The notes under the pieces are model-generated. The model was not told the DNA's origin and did not search any database. It saw only the letters and a program-made list of their open reading frames with translations. The position numbers and the translations under genes are program-made. A stretch of DNA of 64,000 bases from Diadema setosum (lineage: Eukaryota > Echinodermata > Echinoidea > Diadematoida > Diadematidae): positions 6,390,289-6,454,288 of the forward strand of contig CM067067.1 of assembly GCA_033980235.1 (NCBI GenBank). The letters run 5' to 3'. Of the stretch, positions 1 through 31,500 are shown in pieces (within the stretch, counting starts at the first letter, position 1; every line of letters begins with the position of its first letter).

Positions 1-15
1 GGGGCTGCTTGTCGC

Positions 16-120
16 AGTTATCATGCAATAATGATTTCGTATAATACGTGTACTACCTCGCCGCCGTACGGCGGCGCATAGTAAACGGCTCTGGTACGAA
101 ACCATTATTGCATGATAACT
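16..120. repeat. Nested palindrome (fold-back element)
   Basis: Perfect 18-bp arms lie at 16-33 and 103-120 (AGTTATCATGCAATAATG and its reverse complement). The pairing continues inward imperfectly (34-41 with 95-102). At the exact centre is a GC-rich perfect palindrome at 59-76 (CGCCGCCGT / ACGGCGGCG). Both palindromes share one centre near position 67/68. This is a cruciform-capable fold-back, possibly a tiny MITE, in a TBC1D5 intron. Confidence 0.7.
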
Positions 121-236
121 AAGACATGAGAGCACTTTGGGGCGAGTAAGTCTCACAGTGTTAGTTATATGAAAGATACTTTAACCTGAAACACAAACTA
201 AGACAAGGAAATTCAGGGTACCAAAACTTTATATTA

Positions 237-478
237 TCTTTAACATAAAAAAATTGTGAACAATGGTTATAATGAAAATGTTTCCAGACTAAACCGTCTA
301 CAGTTACGGTTTATTGAGAAAAATACAGATATCTTCTTATAGTTTAGGCTTTTTTTGCGAAAATTGTATATGATAGGATGTTTTGTGGTATAACAGACCT
401 ATACATATGCATTAAATGTTATATCTTGAAAATTGTTTAAATCACTGTTCCCAAAGGTAAACTGTACCTTTAATGCTC
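237..478 (+). repeat. Dispersed repeat, copy 1 of an inverted pair
   Basis: This stretch matches the reverse complement of 5685-5930 over roughly 240 bp with scattered differences. Shared landmarks are the GTCTACAGTTA.GGTTTATTGAG block and the GATAGGATGTTTTGTG block. Both copies lie in one TBC1D5 intron region, so the intron RNA could fold. The family is not recognised and no coding capacity is visible. Confidence 0.6.
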
Positions 479-943
479 ACTTTCCACTTTCAATGTTGAA
501 GATGGCTATTATTGAGATGTTTGGATCAATAATGGTTTCAATGTCAAACCTATTGATTTCAGGCGTGCAATGCAAGCATTGTGGTTTGTGTTGGAAGATG
601 ATTATGCTGGCAATTATGGCAGATGAAAGGTTCTTGTGTGTATTGAGTTACCTATTACCTGTCAGGTTTTGGTTTCCTATTTGTTCATGGTCAGTTCTTG
701 TTACCAACCTTGAAAGTTTTCTCAGCCCGTGTCCCTTCTTCTCCTCAGTTTTCAACAAGTCCCCTCCCCCTTCTCCTTCTCTTTTCTCATCTTCAATGGT
801 ATCATCACATTTCATCAATCTGTATTGAGCTGTATTTGTTGTTGTCTTTCACCTTCTTTTTGTTTTCTGTACCCTTTCCATCTTCTCACCCGTCCATGCA
901 TTTCTTCCTCCTGCTGATATTTCACGGACATTTGTTGCAACAG

Positions 944-18411
<17,468 letters not shown>

Positions 18412-19335
18412 TATGCCCCTAATCCTAGCCCTTCTATGGTCTTCAGTGTTTCTGGAAATGACTGGAAAGAATCAGAAATGCCAAGCAGCGTACATCATTC
18501 AATTTCAGTTTTTTTTTCCTTTTTTGTTGTTGTTGTTGTTGAAAGGGCCGGCAATGAAACAGTGCTAATACTTACCACTCATTGTCAAGTGTTCCCATGC
18601 TGCTGATATGAAACACATTGAGGTATAACCTAGGTTTTGTCAGAGGATTTTGCTATGAATGAGTCATGTCATGATGCTATTCCTTTTTTTTAAAGATCTG
18701 TAAAGCACATTTGCAACAAGCAATTCTATGTATAACATTTACATTTATGTTAAGCAGTACCATATTTCCATCAATTTGAAGTTCCAAATATGCAATGTGT
18801 TGTAATAACTGATCGGGTACTCCATGCATATATTTTAAGATCTGGGAAATGTAAGAAATTGTAAACAGGTTTAAGAAACCCTGAGATGAAATATTGACCA
18901 ACTCTTCCGATGAACTCTAGAGTAGTTGTGTGATGAAGTCAGGGCATGCTCTTGTGTATATCACAAGAAGCAAACTCCTGCACATGAACTCAAGTATTTT
19001 GGCTTTGATGTCAAAGTTGAAATATGCAGGAAATCTGCCATGCCAAAATATTCTTTGTAGTATTACTAAGAATATTGCGTACTTAAGAGTATCATTAAAT
19101 TGAGATGAAGTTTCAGGATTTCTCTCCAATGGTCATGATTAACCCTTTCCTTCAGATGCTTGCTGTGAGAACCATTTAGTGTATTTCCCTCAAGAAAGTT
19201 CTGCACAATACTCAAGCACTTTTTCATAGTTTGTGCCAGAGAACCTAGGTTTCTTGATGTACTTGGTGTAAGTGTGGCTTTCCAACTGCAATAGAAGCTC
19301 AGCAGAAAGTGTATAGTCACCTGTTTATATGTTAT

Positions 19336-19798
19336 TAAAGGGGCATTCCAGATGATTTTCATAATTTCACATCACATAGTGCATAAATCAACAGCTCCAT
19401 GTATAGATTCGTGGAATTTATTTTGGTCCTAGAGCAGAGAAACCAATAAACTGAAAATCTTAAACAAATTACACTGAACAGTGTTGATGACATCAGAGCC
19501 TCACATATTTCAGAAATGTAGCAGTGTAATTCCATTACAATACCTCCTGCTTAACAAGTTCACCTGTGAAGAATCTATGCATGCCTTATTCTTTTGTTCT
19601 GCTTCCGTGAACCCCAACTCCTGCATTCTTCTGGTGAGGCTGCCATGTCATCGTCCTTGTTCATTGCAATTTGTGATCAATTTTGAAAACATTCTTATTC
19701 CTCATCCTAATCACTATAAATTCTGCAACTCTGTACTCAGTATAACTAATTTATAGTTGTTCAAATGTAAAGGTCTAAAAATCATCTGGAGGTCTCCT
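19336..19798 (-). repeat. Dispersed repeat, second copy
   Basis: Reverse-complement partner of 8023-8435, more diverged. It is directly followed by the second 94-bp MITE. Confidence 0.55.
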
Positions 19799-19892
19799 TT
19801 ATCCCACTGAAGATGAGTCCCGAGAATACTCAGGCAGGTGTCTATGGGAAATACGTGTTATAGCAAAATCAGTCCGTCCTCATCTGGTTAAG
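19799..19892. mobile_element. 94-bp palindromic MITE, copy 2
   Basis: Same orientation as 7929-8022 and similar along its length, with the GAAGATGAGTCCCGAG core and terminal CTGGTTAA. Confidence 0.6.
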
Positions 19893-19919
19893 GATGAAAG
19901 AGAGGATTGTAGGTATGGA

Positions 19920-20146
19920 TATACTGTATAAGCTGTTATTTTGGCTTACAGATAATTTTGAATGGGGAAGTCATGGACATTTTCGCGAGATGTTGTTTTC
20001 GCAATTTGACACCGAGGCTTATCGTAAGTGCACTATTAGCCCAGAGTATGGCGACATTTTCACATGCTGTTAAATTCGCGGTCAACCAGTGATTCGTGAA
20101 ATTTGCAAAAATCAAACCCTTGCAAAAATAACAGCTTATGCAGTAC
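19920..20146. mobile_element. MITE with TACTGTATAAGCTGTTATTTT ends
   Basis: The left arm at 19922-19942 pairs with its near-perfect complement at 20125-20145. The interior has several TTCGCGA-like inverted blocks. About 227 bp, non-coding. Confidence 0.65.
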
Positions 20147-22669
20147 TCTGAATGACCCTGGTTGGTGTATCAGCTACACATCAGCCACTGTTTACTGGCA
20201 GCTTGACCTTGATTTTTGTATGAAATGATATCACATGGATAACTCTGGGGCATTTTACTCTTTATCTTGTACAGTGAGAAATATTTGATACCCCACACAA
20301 CCACTCCCTCCAACAACAACGACAATGAAACTTTTGAGAAATCGACAAAGCAAGAGATATTGGGCCAGACAGATTCTAATAATCTCCACTGTCTAAAGGT
20401 GGTAATGCATCTCAACTTTTCGTTTTCCCTTAACAGCTGTATTTGCTGTAGAGCACAGAGTGGTGAGTGAAGACTACATTTTGTGTTCCTTTATTTTCCA
20501 TGTATACAAATATCTATTTGTGATGTTTCATCTAAATCTCACACATTACGTTTTTGTGCTAGGTTTATATAATGTGCATACAAACATTCATGGAATGGAC
20601 TTCATTTTGTAAGTGCTACATGTCATGTAGTTGCATTATTCAGAAAAATTATTTTGTAGAAAAATTATTTTGTAAATAAGTGAAAGATACAATTCTTTTT
20701 GTTATTGAGGCTCAAACCTGCCTAACATTATATGTTTTCCAGTCATTCTAGGGGTGTTGATTTAAAAGTTGATGAGTTTCAACTAAATTAGTAATTAACA
20801 AAGTTTTATTACAGAGAAATATTCATATTATGTGGTGTATGAAAAAAAGTTGTGCCATGGTATAGTCAGAATTACAGATCAGGTATAAACAGGCTTATTC
20901 TTTGTGTAAATGCAGAGAGAAAATTAAATTCATTGGCATGTAGATATCTGCCATATTCAAATAATTATGCAGATTTTGTTATTTATTCTAATCAGTCCCA
21001 GACAAATTGTCTTGCTTTCTCAATTGCTAAAAAGTTCTTGTGAGTATTGTATCTCTAGGAACCGTTTGGAATGACAAAGGTATTTCCATTGAAACTTCAC
21101 ATTACCAGAATTCAGTATGTGCCATGCTATGTATATTAAAATATGTAAACATTTGTTCAAGAGATGTAAAAAAAAAATAAAAAAGTGTGTATATATAGAT
21201 TTGAACTGAATATATGACAACTCACAGTTGCCTTTCACACTCTATAATCACAGAAGTTACCATTTTTTTTTTAGTTATCAAACTTTTGTCACATTCCTGA
21301 TTACACGCTTTTTAAGATATTTATCAAATTTCTTGCAGTTATAATCTCTGCACAATTTTGAAATTCACATCACACTTTCTCTGTGATAATATTAAATGAC
21401 AAGTAGCACCACAATATTTCATAATGAGGATTAGAGACATATATTTCTTGAGAACAAGGAATTGAAAGACATTATCATGATGATATAGTATTGTAATGCT
21501 TGTAGATACAATTCAATGTTCACATTTTTTTGTGTATGAAAGTAATTCAAATATTTGACAAGCAACTTCTTCATGTGATTTACTTTATTATGCATGCCAC
21601 GTGTCTCGGTCCTTGCACAAGGGGAAATATACCTCAAGTATGATGCAGTTTCCAAATTGCAGTACATCAATGGAATAAGAAAATATGGTGATTAATTCTT
21701 GGACAAACTAAATTTGTGATGGGAAATAATTTATATTTTATCTTGTTGAAATCTGTATTTCATCTTTTGATGAAGTGCTTCTTTCTACTGTGATGAATAT
21801 TAGGTACAGTCAACCTCACATGAGTTGACCTTGTACAAGTCAAAAAATTGGTGTAATATTCCAACCCAAATGGATAGAAGCTTGTGGTGTTTCTATTGTG
21901 TCAGTCAGAATCCATGTAAGTCAAGGGATTTTTTTTTCTAGTCCCTTTGGATTCAACTTAGGCATGGTTGACTCTATGTTATGCAGCATGGTCAGTTTAT
22001 TTCCCAGTGGTGTATAGCTATCGTACATCTGTGGGATAATTGTGATGAACAGTACCCTGGAATGTTCATGGTTTTGTCTCGCTTTGGAAGGCTCTGTGGT
22101 AATGTTGTGCTCAGTCAACACTCACTGATGAACGTTACATGTATTTGAGGTACAGTTGCCCATTGTGCAATTTCCTCCATTTTGCCCTCATGCATTGATA
22201 ATTGTGGTCGACTCTGCAAAAACTTTAGTAATTTGTGAAAATATGAGTATCTACATTGCCAAGGTCCTCATAGTCATCATCTGTGCTAGTTACTAATTAT
22301 CATTGGTCTGCAGTTATTTTTTATTGTTATTATATTTTTTTAATGAATCCATGGAGAAATGACAACGTGGCTGCCTTTTGGAAATGTTTAAGTGTTCTTC
22401 ATGCTTTGATGCCTGTGTGCTACTAAAGTGGAAATGTTTCTTACCTGCTTGTGTGTCTTCCAGATGAATGCCAGGCAAGGATCATGGCTAGATACCTGTC
22501 ATGGCAAAACTGCTCAGACTTGCTAGTTTTTGCTTTTGTTTTGGCTCCATTTCTGGAATGTTTGCATGTTCTGTATATCTTGTGAATCAGAAATTTACTC
22601 ACATCTATGCCAATAGTGTATGTGAAAATGACATCTACAAAATTATCTCTTTTTTTTTTTGTTGGCCCC

Positions 22670-22675
22670 AATAAA
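22670..22675 (+). terminator. Polyadenylation signal AATAAA
   Basis: Canonical hexamer followed by a TTCTTTTCTTTATTT-type downstream element. It is the best 3' end candidate for the + strand TBC1D5 transcript. Confidence 0.4.
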
Positions 22676-24540
22676 GCTCAAAGGTTCTTTTCTTTATTTG
22701 AGAAGAATAGTGCATCTATTTACACAGCAGTAGAGAAGATTAACACTATTTTCTGTATACAATAGGAATGATCTAACAAAATTTACATAGAATGTTACCA
22801 TCGAAAATGAACTTTGAATGAAAACAGGCCATAATTTAGAGCTGATCAATGTAAATAGCTTAGTAATGTTGTACTTGTGTGGCAGTATTTCTATTTCATT
22901 TCCATCCTCTGTTGATATAAACATAAACTTTATGGGCTTGTGTACCTCACAAATGTATTCCACTGATGATCAAGTTATGGTTCTGTCAGTATTTGGACGA
23001 CAGAAACAGCTGTTGCACGTGTAGAGAATTTATGATATGAAAAGGGACATGGATGGGGGTAGAGAATTGATTTTAGAAGTGAACTGAAAGCCTTGTCGAT
23101 ATATTTGCATAGTACATGTATCACAATCTGACTAGACTTGTGGTGCTACAAATGTCATGTAATGCCATGATTCATACAGCTGGTATTATGCTTTAGGTAT
23201 GTATGCATCTAACTACAATTGTGCATTTCTAAAAATCCATTATTTGTCTTTGATTATTTTCAACGACATGCATGGCAGATGTCGTCTAGTAGCATTTGTA
23301 ATTCTCAAACATGGTAGGTGGATGATATGCAATATTGATACTGAAAGTTTGTGCATGGAGTTTTTAACTTTTGATGGTACCAGCATGGATTGTTAATCTA
23401 CTATTGAATATGGCAACTCTATTTCCGAGTGCTTCTGTTTGGCAATCTTTCCTCGATTTACTAAATTTTGTCGAACATTCTTCAAGGAAGTGATGATAAG
23501 ATGTGAGAATATCTTCCTTGCGCAGTTTGATACTAAATCATGAATTCCATTATATGAAATTTGATTGCCGATTTGTGCACTTTTCAAAATGTCTTATATG
23601 GAAAGTTTCAACTATAGTTATTGTGTAAAAAAACGTGTTGACATTGTTCCTCTTGAGTTCCGCATCTCCGACTGGCTGCAGCCTTGATTCCATAGATATG
23701 CAGGATGCTATGAAAATGGGAATAGAGTTTGTATCAAATATATACCGTAAGTAGTGATGAATACAGTACATGCAGATCTTGAAAATACGCCTGTACAGTG
23801 TGTGAAACTCATACTATCGAAGTTTCCATTCCAAATATTGTGATAAGCATTAATATTTGTCACTCCTATTTCTACTTTTATTGCATAAATTAATGATCTT
23901 GATATCCTGTATAGAATGGGAAAGAGAGAAGCAGGGAATGAGGGAGAGCTTATGGAATTGCATAAATTATATGGATATTCTTTCTCCTTTCAGTTTCAAG
24001 TTGTGCTGTAGCTCTTAAGATTACTAAGCTGTGCAAATGTTAGTCATGGTCTTGATGTCCAGGCCTTGTCTGTACAGGAAAGAATGTTTTTGTGTTATTC
24101 TTAATAGCCAAATATTAATACCTGTTGTTTGGATTAGGATCATCTGTAACCCAGTGGCTTTGATGTATGGCCATTATCGGTAGGATTGATACTTGGTGCA
24201 CCCGTTCTGTCACGCAAAGGGTTAGTGGTGAAACTTTGGAAGCTTGAAATGAATATCTCAGCATGGAACAAATTCACCCATCACTTAGCGTCACTCATTG
24301 ATGAGAATCTCAACTGTGAAGTACCAGTCAGTCCAGTGAAGGGATTAATTTAGTGTGGTCACAATGAGTGGATCAGGTGCTAGTAGGTTTCACAACGATG
24401 ATCGTGTATTTTCTTCTTTTTTTTTAAACCATTCACTAGCGGAGTAGTTGTTAATCAAGATGCAGACATATTGCAATGTAGGCTGTGTCTACTGTATCAA
24501 TTTCATTGTGATGGTGATGATTTCATCACAATAAGTTCAT

Positions 24541-24800
24541 GTCTGTTGACATTGTGGGAGTGCTCGAGGATGGCTACTGGATTAAGCCCTGGACTTTCAG
24601 ACAAAAGCAAAAGGTCTTGAATTCAAATCCTACCCAGTGCTTACATCCCCAGACAAGACTTTCTACACTTGTTGTCCATCTTCACTCAGGAGTATAAATA
24701 TGTCGCTAGCAGTGCACTGATAATGGCTGGACCCTTTGTAAGAGCAGTGCTGACACTGACGAGACTATCGTGAATAAGAGACTAACTATTATTATTGTTA
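24541..24800 (+). mobile_element. tRNA-derived SINE, second copy
   Basis: B-box-like GGTCTTGAATTCAAATCC (near 24612) and a body matching 9946-10200 (CAGGAGTATAAAT, TAATGGCTGGACCC, AGAGCAGTG). It ends in an ATTATTATTG/TAG microsatellite. Confidence 0.55.
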
Positions 24801-27415
24801 GTGGTGGTAGTAGCAGTAGTAGTAGTAGTAGTAGTGGAAGTATGATGATTATATTGATCATTGTTCTTATCTTTATTGTATCATCTTTATTCCTATAAAA
24901 GTATAAAAGTACTCTGCCACGCCATCAAGCTTACATGAATCATCTATCATCATCTCTTCTTCAGGCGATTGACTGATTGTGTATATTTTGTGAGATAACA
25001 TCACCTCTCCCCTTCAGTCTGGAATTACATTATCATCATCTTTATTACACTGAGTGTGACTATTGCCATTATAAATTTTAGAGGCCATTATCCAAGTCGA
25101 GCGATTTGCTTGTTTATAACCGTGCTCACCACCTGTATACTTAAAGATTTGTCATGAAATATATGTATTATCAAATTCACATGATTATATATTTGAAATG
25201 AGAAATCTTGTTTATATTTTCATGACTTGTGAATATCTTTGATATTGTCATACGCTGTCAAACTTATTTTTCTTTTATACAAATGGAGAATGAAACTTAC
25301 TGAAACTGGAACTGAAACTTCTGCTGCTACTACTACTACTACTACACTACTCAATATCAAAGATAAATTTCTTTTATTAGTCCGCAGTGACCTCTTTCAA
25401 GTGAAAGGACTACTGTATGGTGTCAGATGGAGTGGTTCAATAGTCGTCTTGCACAGTTCTTGTTGAAGTACACAGATGTTGGTCAGTGCAATTGATTCTG
25501 TATGATGTTTAATGCAATTGGAATGTTCAATCACCCTTTTTCTTTGTTTTTTTTTTTTCTCAGAAGACGGACTGTAATTTATGGTGTTATTAGCTAGCCT
25601 TTCTTGTTGCTGACAAGACAATGACTCTCAGAGAAAGTTATATTGAACATGTCGTGAGACAATTTCTTTTTGTATCTGTATTATATTGATTGTATCTATC
25701 AAGATGCGAAAGATTATGATTAAAGCTATATTGTAATGGCCAAGGTATTGTCATTGCATGTTTGTTTGCATAACTGTCACAATTAAACATCTGAAACCTT
25801 CGCATTCTACCGAGAAAGTGATTCCAGCAATTCTGTTTGGTCGGTTTAAGAGACAAATCATATGTCATGTGACATTTATGGAAAGAAGGGCCCAGTATAA
25901 TGTAAGTTCCTGTACTCCTTTACAGGAACGATTCCACAAAATCAATTGCTCAATAATTTTGGTAATGAAATCATGTTGTGCATCAACCTGATCGAGGTCA
26001 AAATCAAATTCTTGGTATTTTTGCCATATAGAACGTAGTTCTGTTTAGTATTCAGAAGTGCGTGTATACTTACCCGAACTTAATATCGCCATTCCGTGAT
26101 GAAATACCGAATGTCAAAGTATAGAATTTCCAATCGGACCTTTCACATTGATAACTTTCAAATAATCAAACAATATAAAAGCTGTTTCAGGGTATGAAAC
26201 AATAACTTGTCACCTACATCTTGCAAATAAACACGTAAACATAAGAAAACGGAGAGCCAAAAAGGAGGTAGAGCTCAATCCAGTCTTCCATACGTTAATA
26301 ATTCAATATCTTTCTTTCATTACACGTTTTCACATCTTATCAACGTTTGCAAAACAGAAATTATCTGCTTCTTTTTTCTTTATGTAATCCATTATTCATT
26401 TCGATTATAGTTGAAAATAAAAAGAAACAAGCAGTCCCTTTTCAAGAGTTTTTTTTTTTTCGAGAACAGAATGGACAACTCGTTTCCTTACAAAACTTGG
26501 AAGGAAGTAACTTCTGGCACTCTTTACAAAGATTTCAAAATATTGCCGTGACCACTAAAGCCAATCGACTGGGGTTTTCTGCAAGATGCCGGTAATAAAT
26601 TATAGTTTCATGTACTGAAATTGCATTTTGATTGATTCACTATTTTTAGTGTTATACGTGCAGAAAGTCCGATTGTAATTTTTCTTTGGACGTACAGTAC
26701 ATAGTAACAGACGGTCTGGAAAAGACGGACAGACAGACACAAGGGGATTTTTTTTTTCTCGGTGATAAATCATTTTCTCTTGTTTTTTTTTTTAATGCAG
26801 CTCAAACCGTGCAAAACAGCGATAATACATGCTGAAAACAACAATCTGTTATTACACATTGGTACACGTATATGACTATTTCGATATCACATATCGTATA
26901 ATGGTGCAAGGAAAAGGCCGTGAGATGAACAAAAAAGGTCATGGAAGTCTTCAGATAGAAAGATCCTTAAAATACAATTTATCTTTACACAATGCCGACT
27001 CTGCATATTTCTTGTTCGTTAAATGTTCCTATAGCTTTTAACACTGTGGTTGCTTTTAGGAACTTTGATGAAATTGCAAACCAAAAGCAATTAGTGATTC
27101 ATTATATCAGACAACAATTATTTCGTTGTCCCGCCTTCGTAGCCTTTACCTGAGTATGAATGTGAGTTCAATTACTTGGTAAATGCATTTTAAAAGATCT
27201 TATTACTTTCATGAATTGTTAGATTAATGAAATTTGACTTTCTGTGGCATGTAATATCCAGAACTTTGGTTCCTTGATAATAAGGTGAATCCAAGAGAAG
27301 CCCTTTCAACGTAAAAGCTACTGAAAATGTTTGAGGCGAGTGCTAGTATGACATGCCTTCTGCTGAAATGTATACACAGCACACGGCCTCACTTTCCCTT
27401 TTCCAAACCCTTCGC

Positions 27416-27416
27416 G

Positions 27417-27460
<44 letters not shown>
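27416..27460. repeat. GC/CA dinucleotide repeat
   Basis: A short CGCGCG run leads into about 17 CA units. Confidence 0.9.
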
Positions 27461-28598
27461 CACACATAGAGACGCACATTGCTCTCCACGCCATACTTTG
27501 CCCATAAGATCAATGATAGTTGATTATAAAAAGCTGTGAACATTGCCTCAGCACATCAATTACCAAAGTTTCATATACATGTATCTCAATTCCTATATGA
27601 AACAAAAGCCTTTGAGTAGATGATGAACACGGTGATGATAATATGTGGTTGCTCGCCATTACGAATGACTTACTAATTTGTTTCATGGTTAGAATGAATA
27701 ATCTTTTTTTGTAGCTATTTACTGTCCTTATGAATAACGATTGCACAAAATCACATAAAATCATCAACAGGGATCCTCTACTTGCATCGACATTACTGGT
27801 GAAAGAAAAAAGTGAAAATATCAAAACATGAAAGATAAATGTATACAGGTGTATATAAAATGTGCATCGGTGAATCAAACATTGGCAACATTTTTAAGAA
27901 GATATTATTTGAGCATAAGGCGACCTTTCACAGAATATGTGTATTATGTGCATATGTATAGCATGAGGCACTTTAAACCTTCTCTCAAAAAACCAAAACT
28001 ATATACATACAATCAATCTAACAGAAGAGCATTTTAATGTTGTCAATGCAAAATCAAGCAAAAATATAACCAAATTGAACACTTGAATATTGACACGATA
28101 GTTGCACTTATGTTTTAGCGTTAAATAGAAACAGATTAAGTTCTTTTCATGTGCTATACATTCGATAATAATTGAATTAGGTTCTGAAAGATAGACAATT
28201 AAGGACGGAATAAGAACAATTGCAACTAATTCTTTCAACCCATGATTCATTAAAACCTTGGTTTCTATTGCATAGGATAGTGTTCGCCATTCTTTTGTCG
28301 GCTCTACTAATTAAGTGAGCAATCCAGCTCACAATAAAGCCGACAGCACCCAAACCTTGCATCATTCAATTCTCCTGAACAGAACCCTTTTCCTGAAAGA
28401 TCTAGATACACAGGACACAGAAATAACTCACCATCCGTTCTCGAAGGGGAGAGTTTGTATTTTTCTTACACCTGTCTTTCACCTACATACGTAAGAGTCA
28501 TTTGCCGGTACTCAAGATACAAGTTTCCTGTTCACTAAATATGGGATAGGACATTGTGACTGGTCACTATGTCTTTCACAGTTCAGTTTCTGCAATAA

Positions 28599-31500
28599 TC
28601 AGTGCCAGTAAAACGAGTTTTCTCCCTGGAATTCATGTTTCTTTCCATCAAACGTGTTGTCCCGGAGATCGGGATTGGTTTCGGGGAAGGTTGTGTTGAA
28701 TTCCCGCCTTGCCTCAGTCTTGGTGAAAGCGTTCTGCTGCTTGAGTAGTGTAGTCTGTGGTCGTGGTCCTAGCGGATAACCTGGTGCCCAGTCGAACCGC
28801 CAGTCGCGATTTCCTTCCGGGTTAGTGTGACGGGCATCGACGACCGGATTACTTCCAGGGTTCTGGTAGGCCGGCTCGTTCGGGGTGTTCATGCTCGTCC
28901 GAAGCATTCTGTCATGACTTGTCAATGATTCTTCGTGTGTTCTGAGTGGCTCGACGTTCCCTCCATCAGCCACCTTCACCCTGTCGGAGATGGAGACCTG
29001 CTTGGGCGAGCCATTGCTCTTCGACGTAGTGGCCGAGCTCAGGTTGCTGTTGTAGATCTTGGGCAGTGGCTGACTCATGTCCCAGAGATCCAACCTTGGG
29101 TTGTCTTGCGTCACCACAGTCTTCATGTTCTCGGGCGTGTAACTATATAGATAAGTGGACTGTGGGACAGGTTTCTGAGCCTTTTCCATCGACACCGATC
29201 TTGGCCGTCCCTCAATCAACTGCTGCTGAGTGTATGTGGGCATGACGTAAGGACTGCGGCCTGGAGACCCAATGAACTGAGCATCCCTCTTCTCTTGTTC
29301 TTTCTCTTTCATCCTTAGCACATCAGAGTCTGCTTTGTAGTAATCTGTCATGGTTGATGTCTTGTGGTAGTCCCATGGCGTGACGTAGTCGTACTCGTAT
29401 GGATTGTCCCCATCGTAGTAGAACGGGGGTTTACTCGTGTATATCTTGTGAAGAGTGTCGTAGTAGACCTGCTTCTGTAGAGACGCCGTTGTGTAGTCCA
29501 CCTTCCGCTTCAGCTCCGTGAGATCGTGGTGATGCTCCTGCATTTCAGCCTGCTTCCATCTCGACTTTTGGCTGAGGTCTTCTACTTCCTCACGGCGTTG
29601 TTCCGCCATCTTCTTCAAGTAGCTGGACTCCTTGACCTTCTCCAAAGGCTTGTAGCTATTGTCACCGATCGGAAGAGTGTTGGCCGGGTCGATTTCCTGC
29701 ATTGCCTCTTGCTTCTTCTCCTCGATCTTGCGGAGATGAGGATCAGGGTGTCGAGCCTTCTCAAGGCGTTTCCACTGGAGGGTAAGGCCAGGGTCTTGAA
29801 ACTGCTCCGCCGTCTCCGTTGGCAGGTTCTTGTGTTCGCGAACCTGTGGTTTAAAAACAAGCAAAAATAGAATTGACAGATGATTAAATTGACTGTGCAT
29901 TATTTCTGTATCATAGACAATATTTTTAGTGTCCAAAAGATGCAGCATCAACATGGGATACGATGGCAAACCTCATGACTGCAATTATGAAACTGTCATT
30001 TATGCAAAAAAAAAAAAAAAAGAAGAAGAAGCTACGTGTCAAACTTTTGATCATTGACATCATGGCGCTAAAACTTGAACGTGAGATGCGTAACAGATCT
30101 TTCATTTGTATTTGTTGCCGACGAATCCCCAAATCATTCAGCAGTCGGGTGAGAGAAGTTCGCCGCGATCACAAATGACAGCGGCACGTTCGTCGCCAGT
30201 GCAATGAGATAATCTATGACGAAACTTCTTTTAGTATCGCTGATGCTGAATGCCATATAATTCCTGCAATAACATTGGAAACACGACAACTGTCCTAGCA
30301 CCATCTCGTCATACCTTGTCCATCTCGATCTCAATCTTTGGGTAGTAGGGGACGTAAGCGATACGGCCGTCCTTGATGACACACCGTACCATCTGATTGG
30401 GGCCAATCAGCCGAGAGATCCGACCCTCTAGGGGACGAGGTGGCATGAATGTTGGGTAGCTTCTTGGTCTCTGTATCAAGGAAGATAAATTACGTGGAGA
30501 TAAACATTACTATACATTTAACTGGAAAAAACCCCCAAGAACATTCATTTAATCTTCATGCTGTAGCGTCCTGCCCATGAAGATCACCCTTCGTCTCTAG
30601 TCCTCTTCGATGACAACCTGTGTTTCTGGATTGAAGAAATGGAGGTACGTTATCTATAACATTCTAAAAGAAGAGAATTTGTAAATTTAGTAGGAAATAA
30701 GTTATTTCGGCATCTCGACGTGACGTGAGATCAGGTCGGGTGATGATCCACTATTTTTCTTGTAATCCTAAAAGAATATTGCTGAAAAGAAGAATTGAAA
30801 GAGAAGTATGTGTTATTAGCTGAGAAATACCAATAAAGTAAAATAATTATTAATTGTCCGCAGGGCTCGTGAAAAAAAAGCAAAAAGCGGCGGCGTCTAT
30901 CCGCTTTTCTTTTCATGACATGCCTTCTTTCAGCCACTACAGCCGTGTGCTATAGACATGAGTTAGCTGACGGTTAATTTGTGTGTACATGTATTGAAAT
31001 CTTTTTTCATGTATGTGCGTCTGTTTGTTAACTTTTTCAGGATCATCGTACATAAAAATATCAATGTCATGTTTTTGGTGGTGTAATCGCCAGTGGTAGT
31101 TAAAGTGTTAGATTATGGGAAACTCCTATTTTTCTTTGAAGTCGTTAAATTCCACTGATTGATTGGTGATTGTTCTAGGCAGGACTGGAAACAGTTTTTA
31201 TCGGCTCCGGTTTTGGGATGAGTTCATGTTTAAAACTATCATTAGTAGATGAGTGCAATGAATGCCCTATCTCTGGAGAGTGAAAGAGCCGATAGAAATA
31301 GTTTAAATGACAAATGTTTGCGAGTTCTGGTTTAGACTGTCATTATTTTATTCAGAGTCATCATCTTTATAATTCTGTAAATGAGGGGGAATTAACTTAA
31401 ATTGTCAGAGCTTACAACCTTTCAAAATGTTTTGCTAGTCAGAAATCAGATTTATCCCTACCTTACTCATTATAAAAAGTAAAGCATGAAATATTCCACA

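Larger units (their letters stand above)
18412..22675 (+). other. TBC1D5 3' UTR candidate
   Basis: No coding sequence is seen after the TBC1D5 stop. The first polyadenylation signal that is not inside a repeat and has a T-rich region after it is AATAAA at 22670-22675. That would give a 3' UTR of about 4.3 kb, interrupted by repeat copies. Other AATAAA strings (near 19443 and 21176) could end the transcript earlier. Confidence 0.4.
22676..28598. other. Intergenic region
   Basis: Between the convergent TBC1D5 (+) and SPMIP4 (-) genes I see only short unconvincing frames, one SINE and microsatellites (TAG units near 24800-24836; GC/CA near 27416-27460). No RNA gene was recognised. Confidence 0.5.

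Noticed and set aside
27510..27878. 122-codon - strand frame
   Set aside because: AT-rich, no conserved text, no consistent splice sites.
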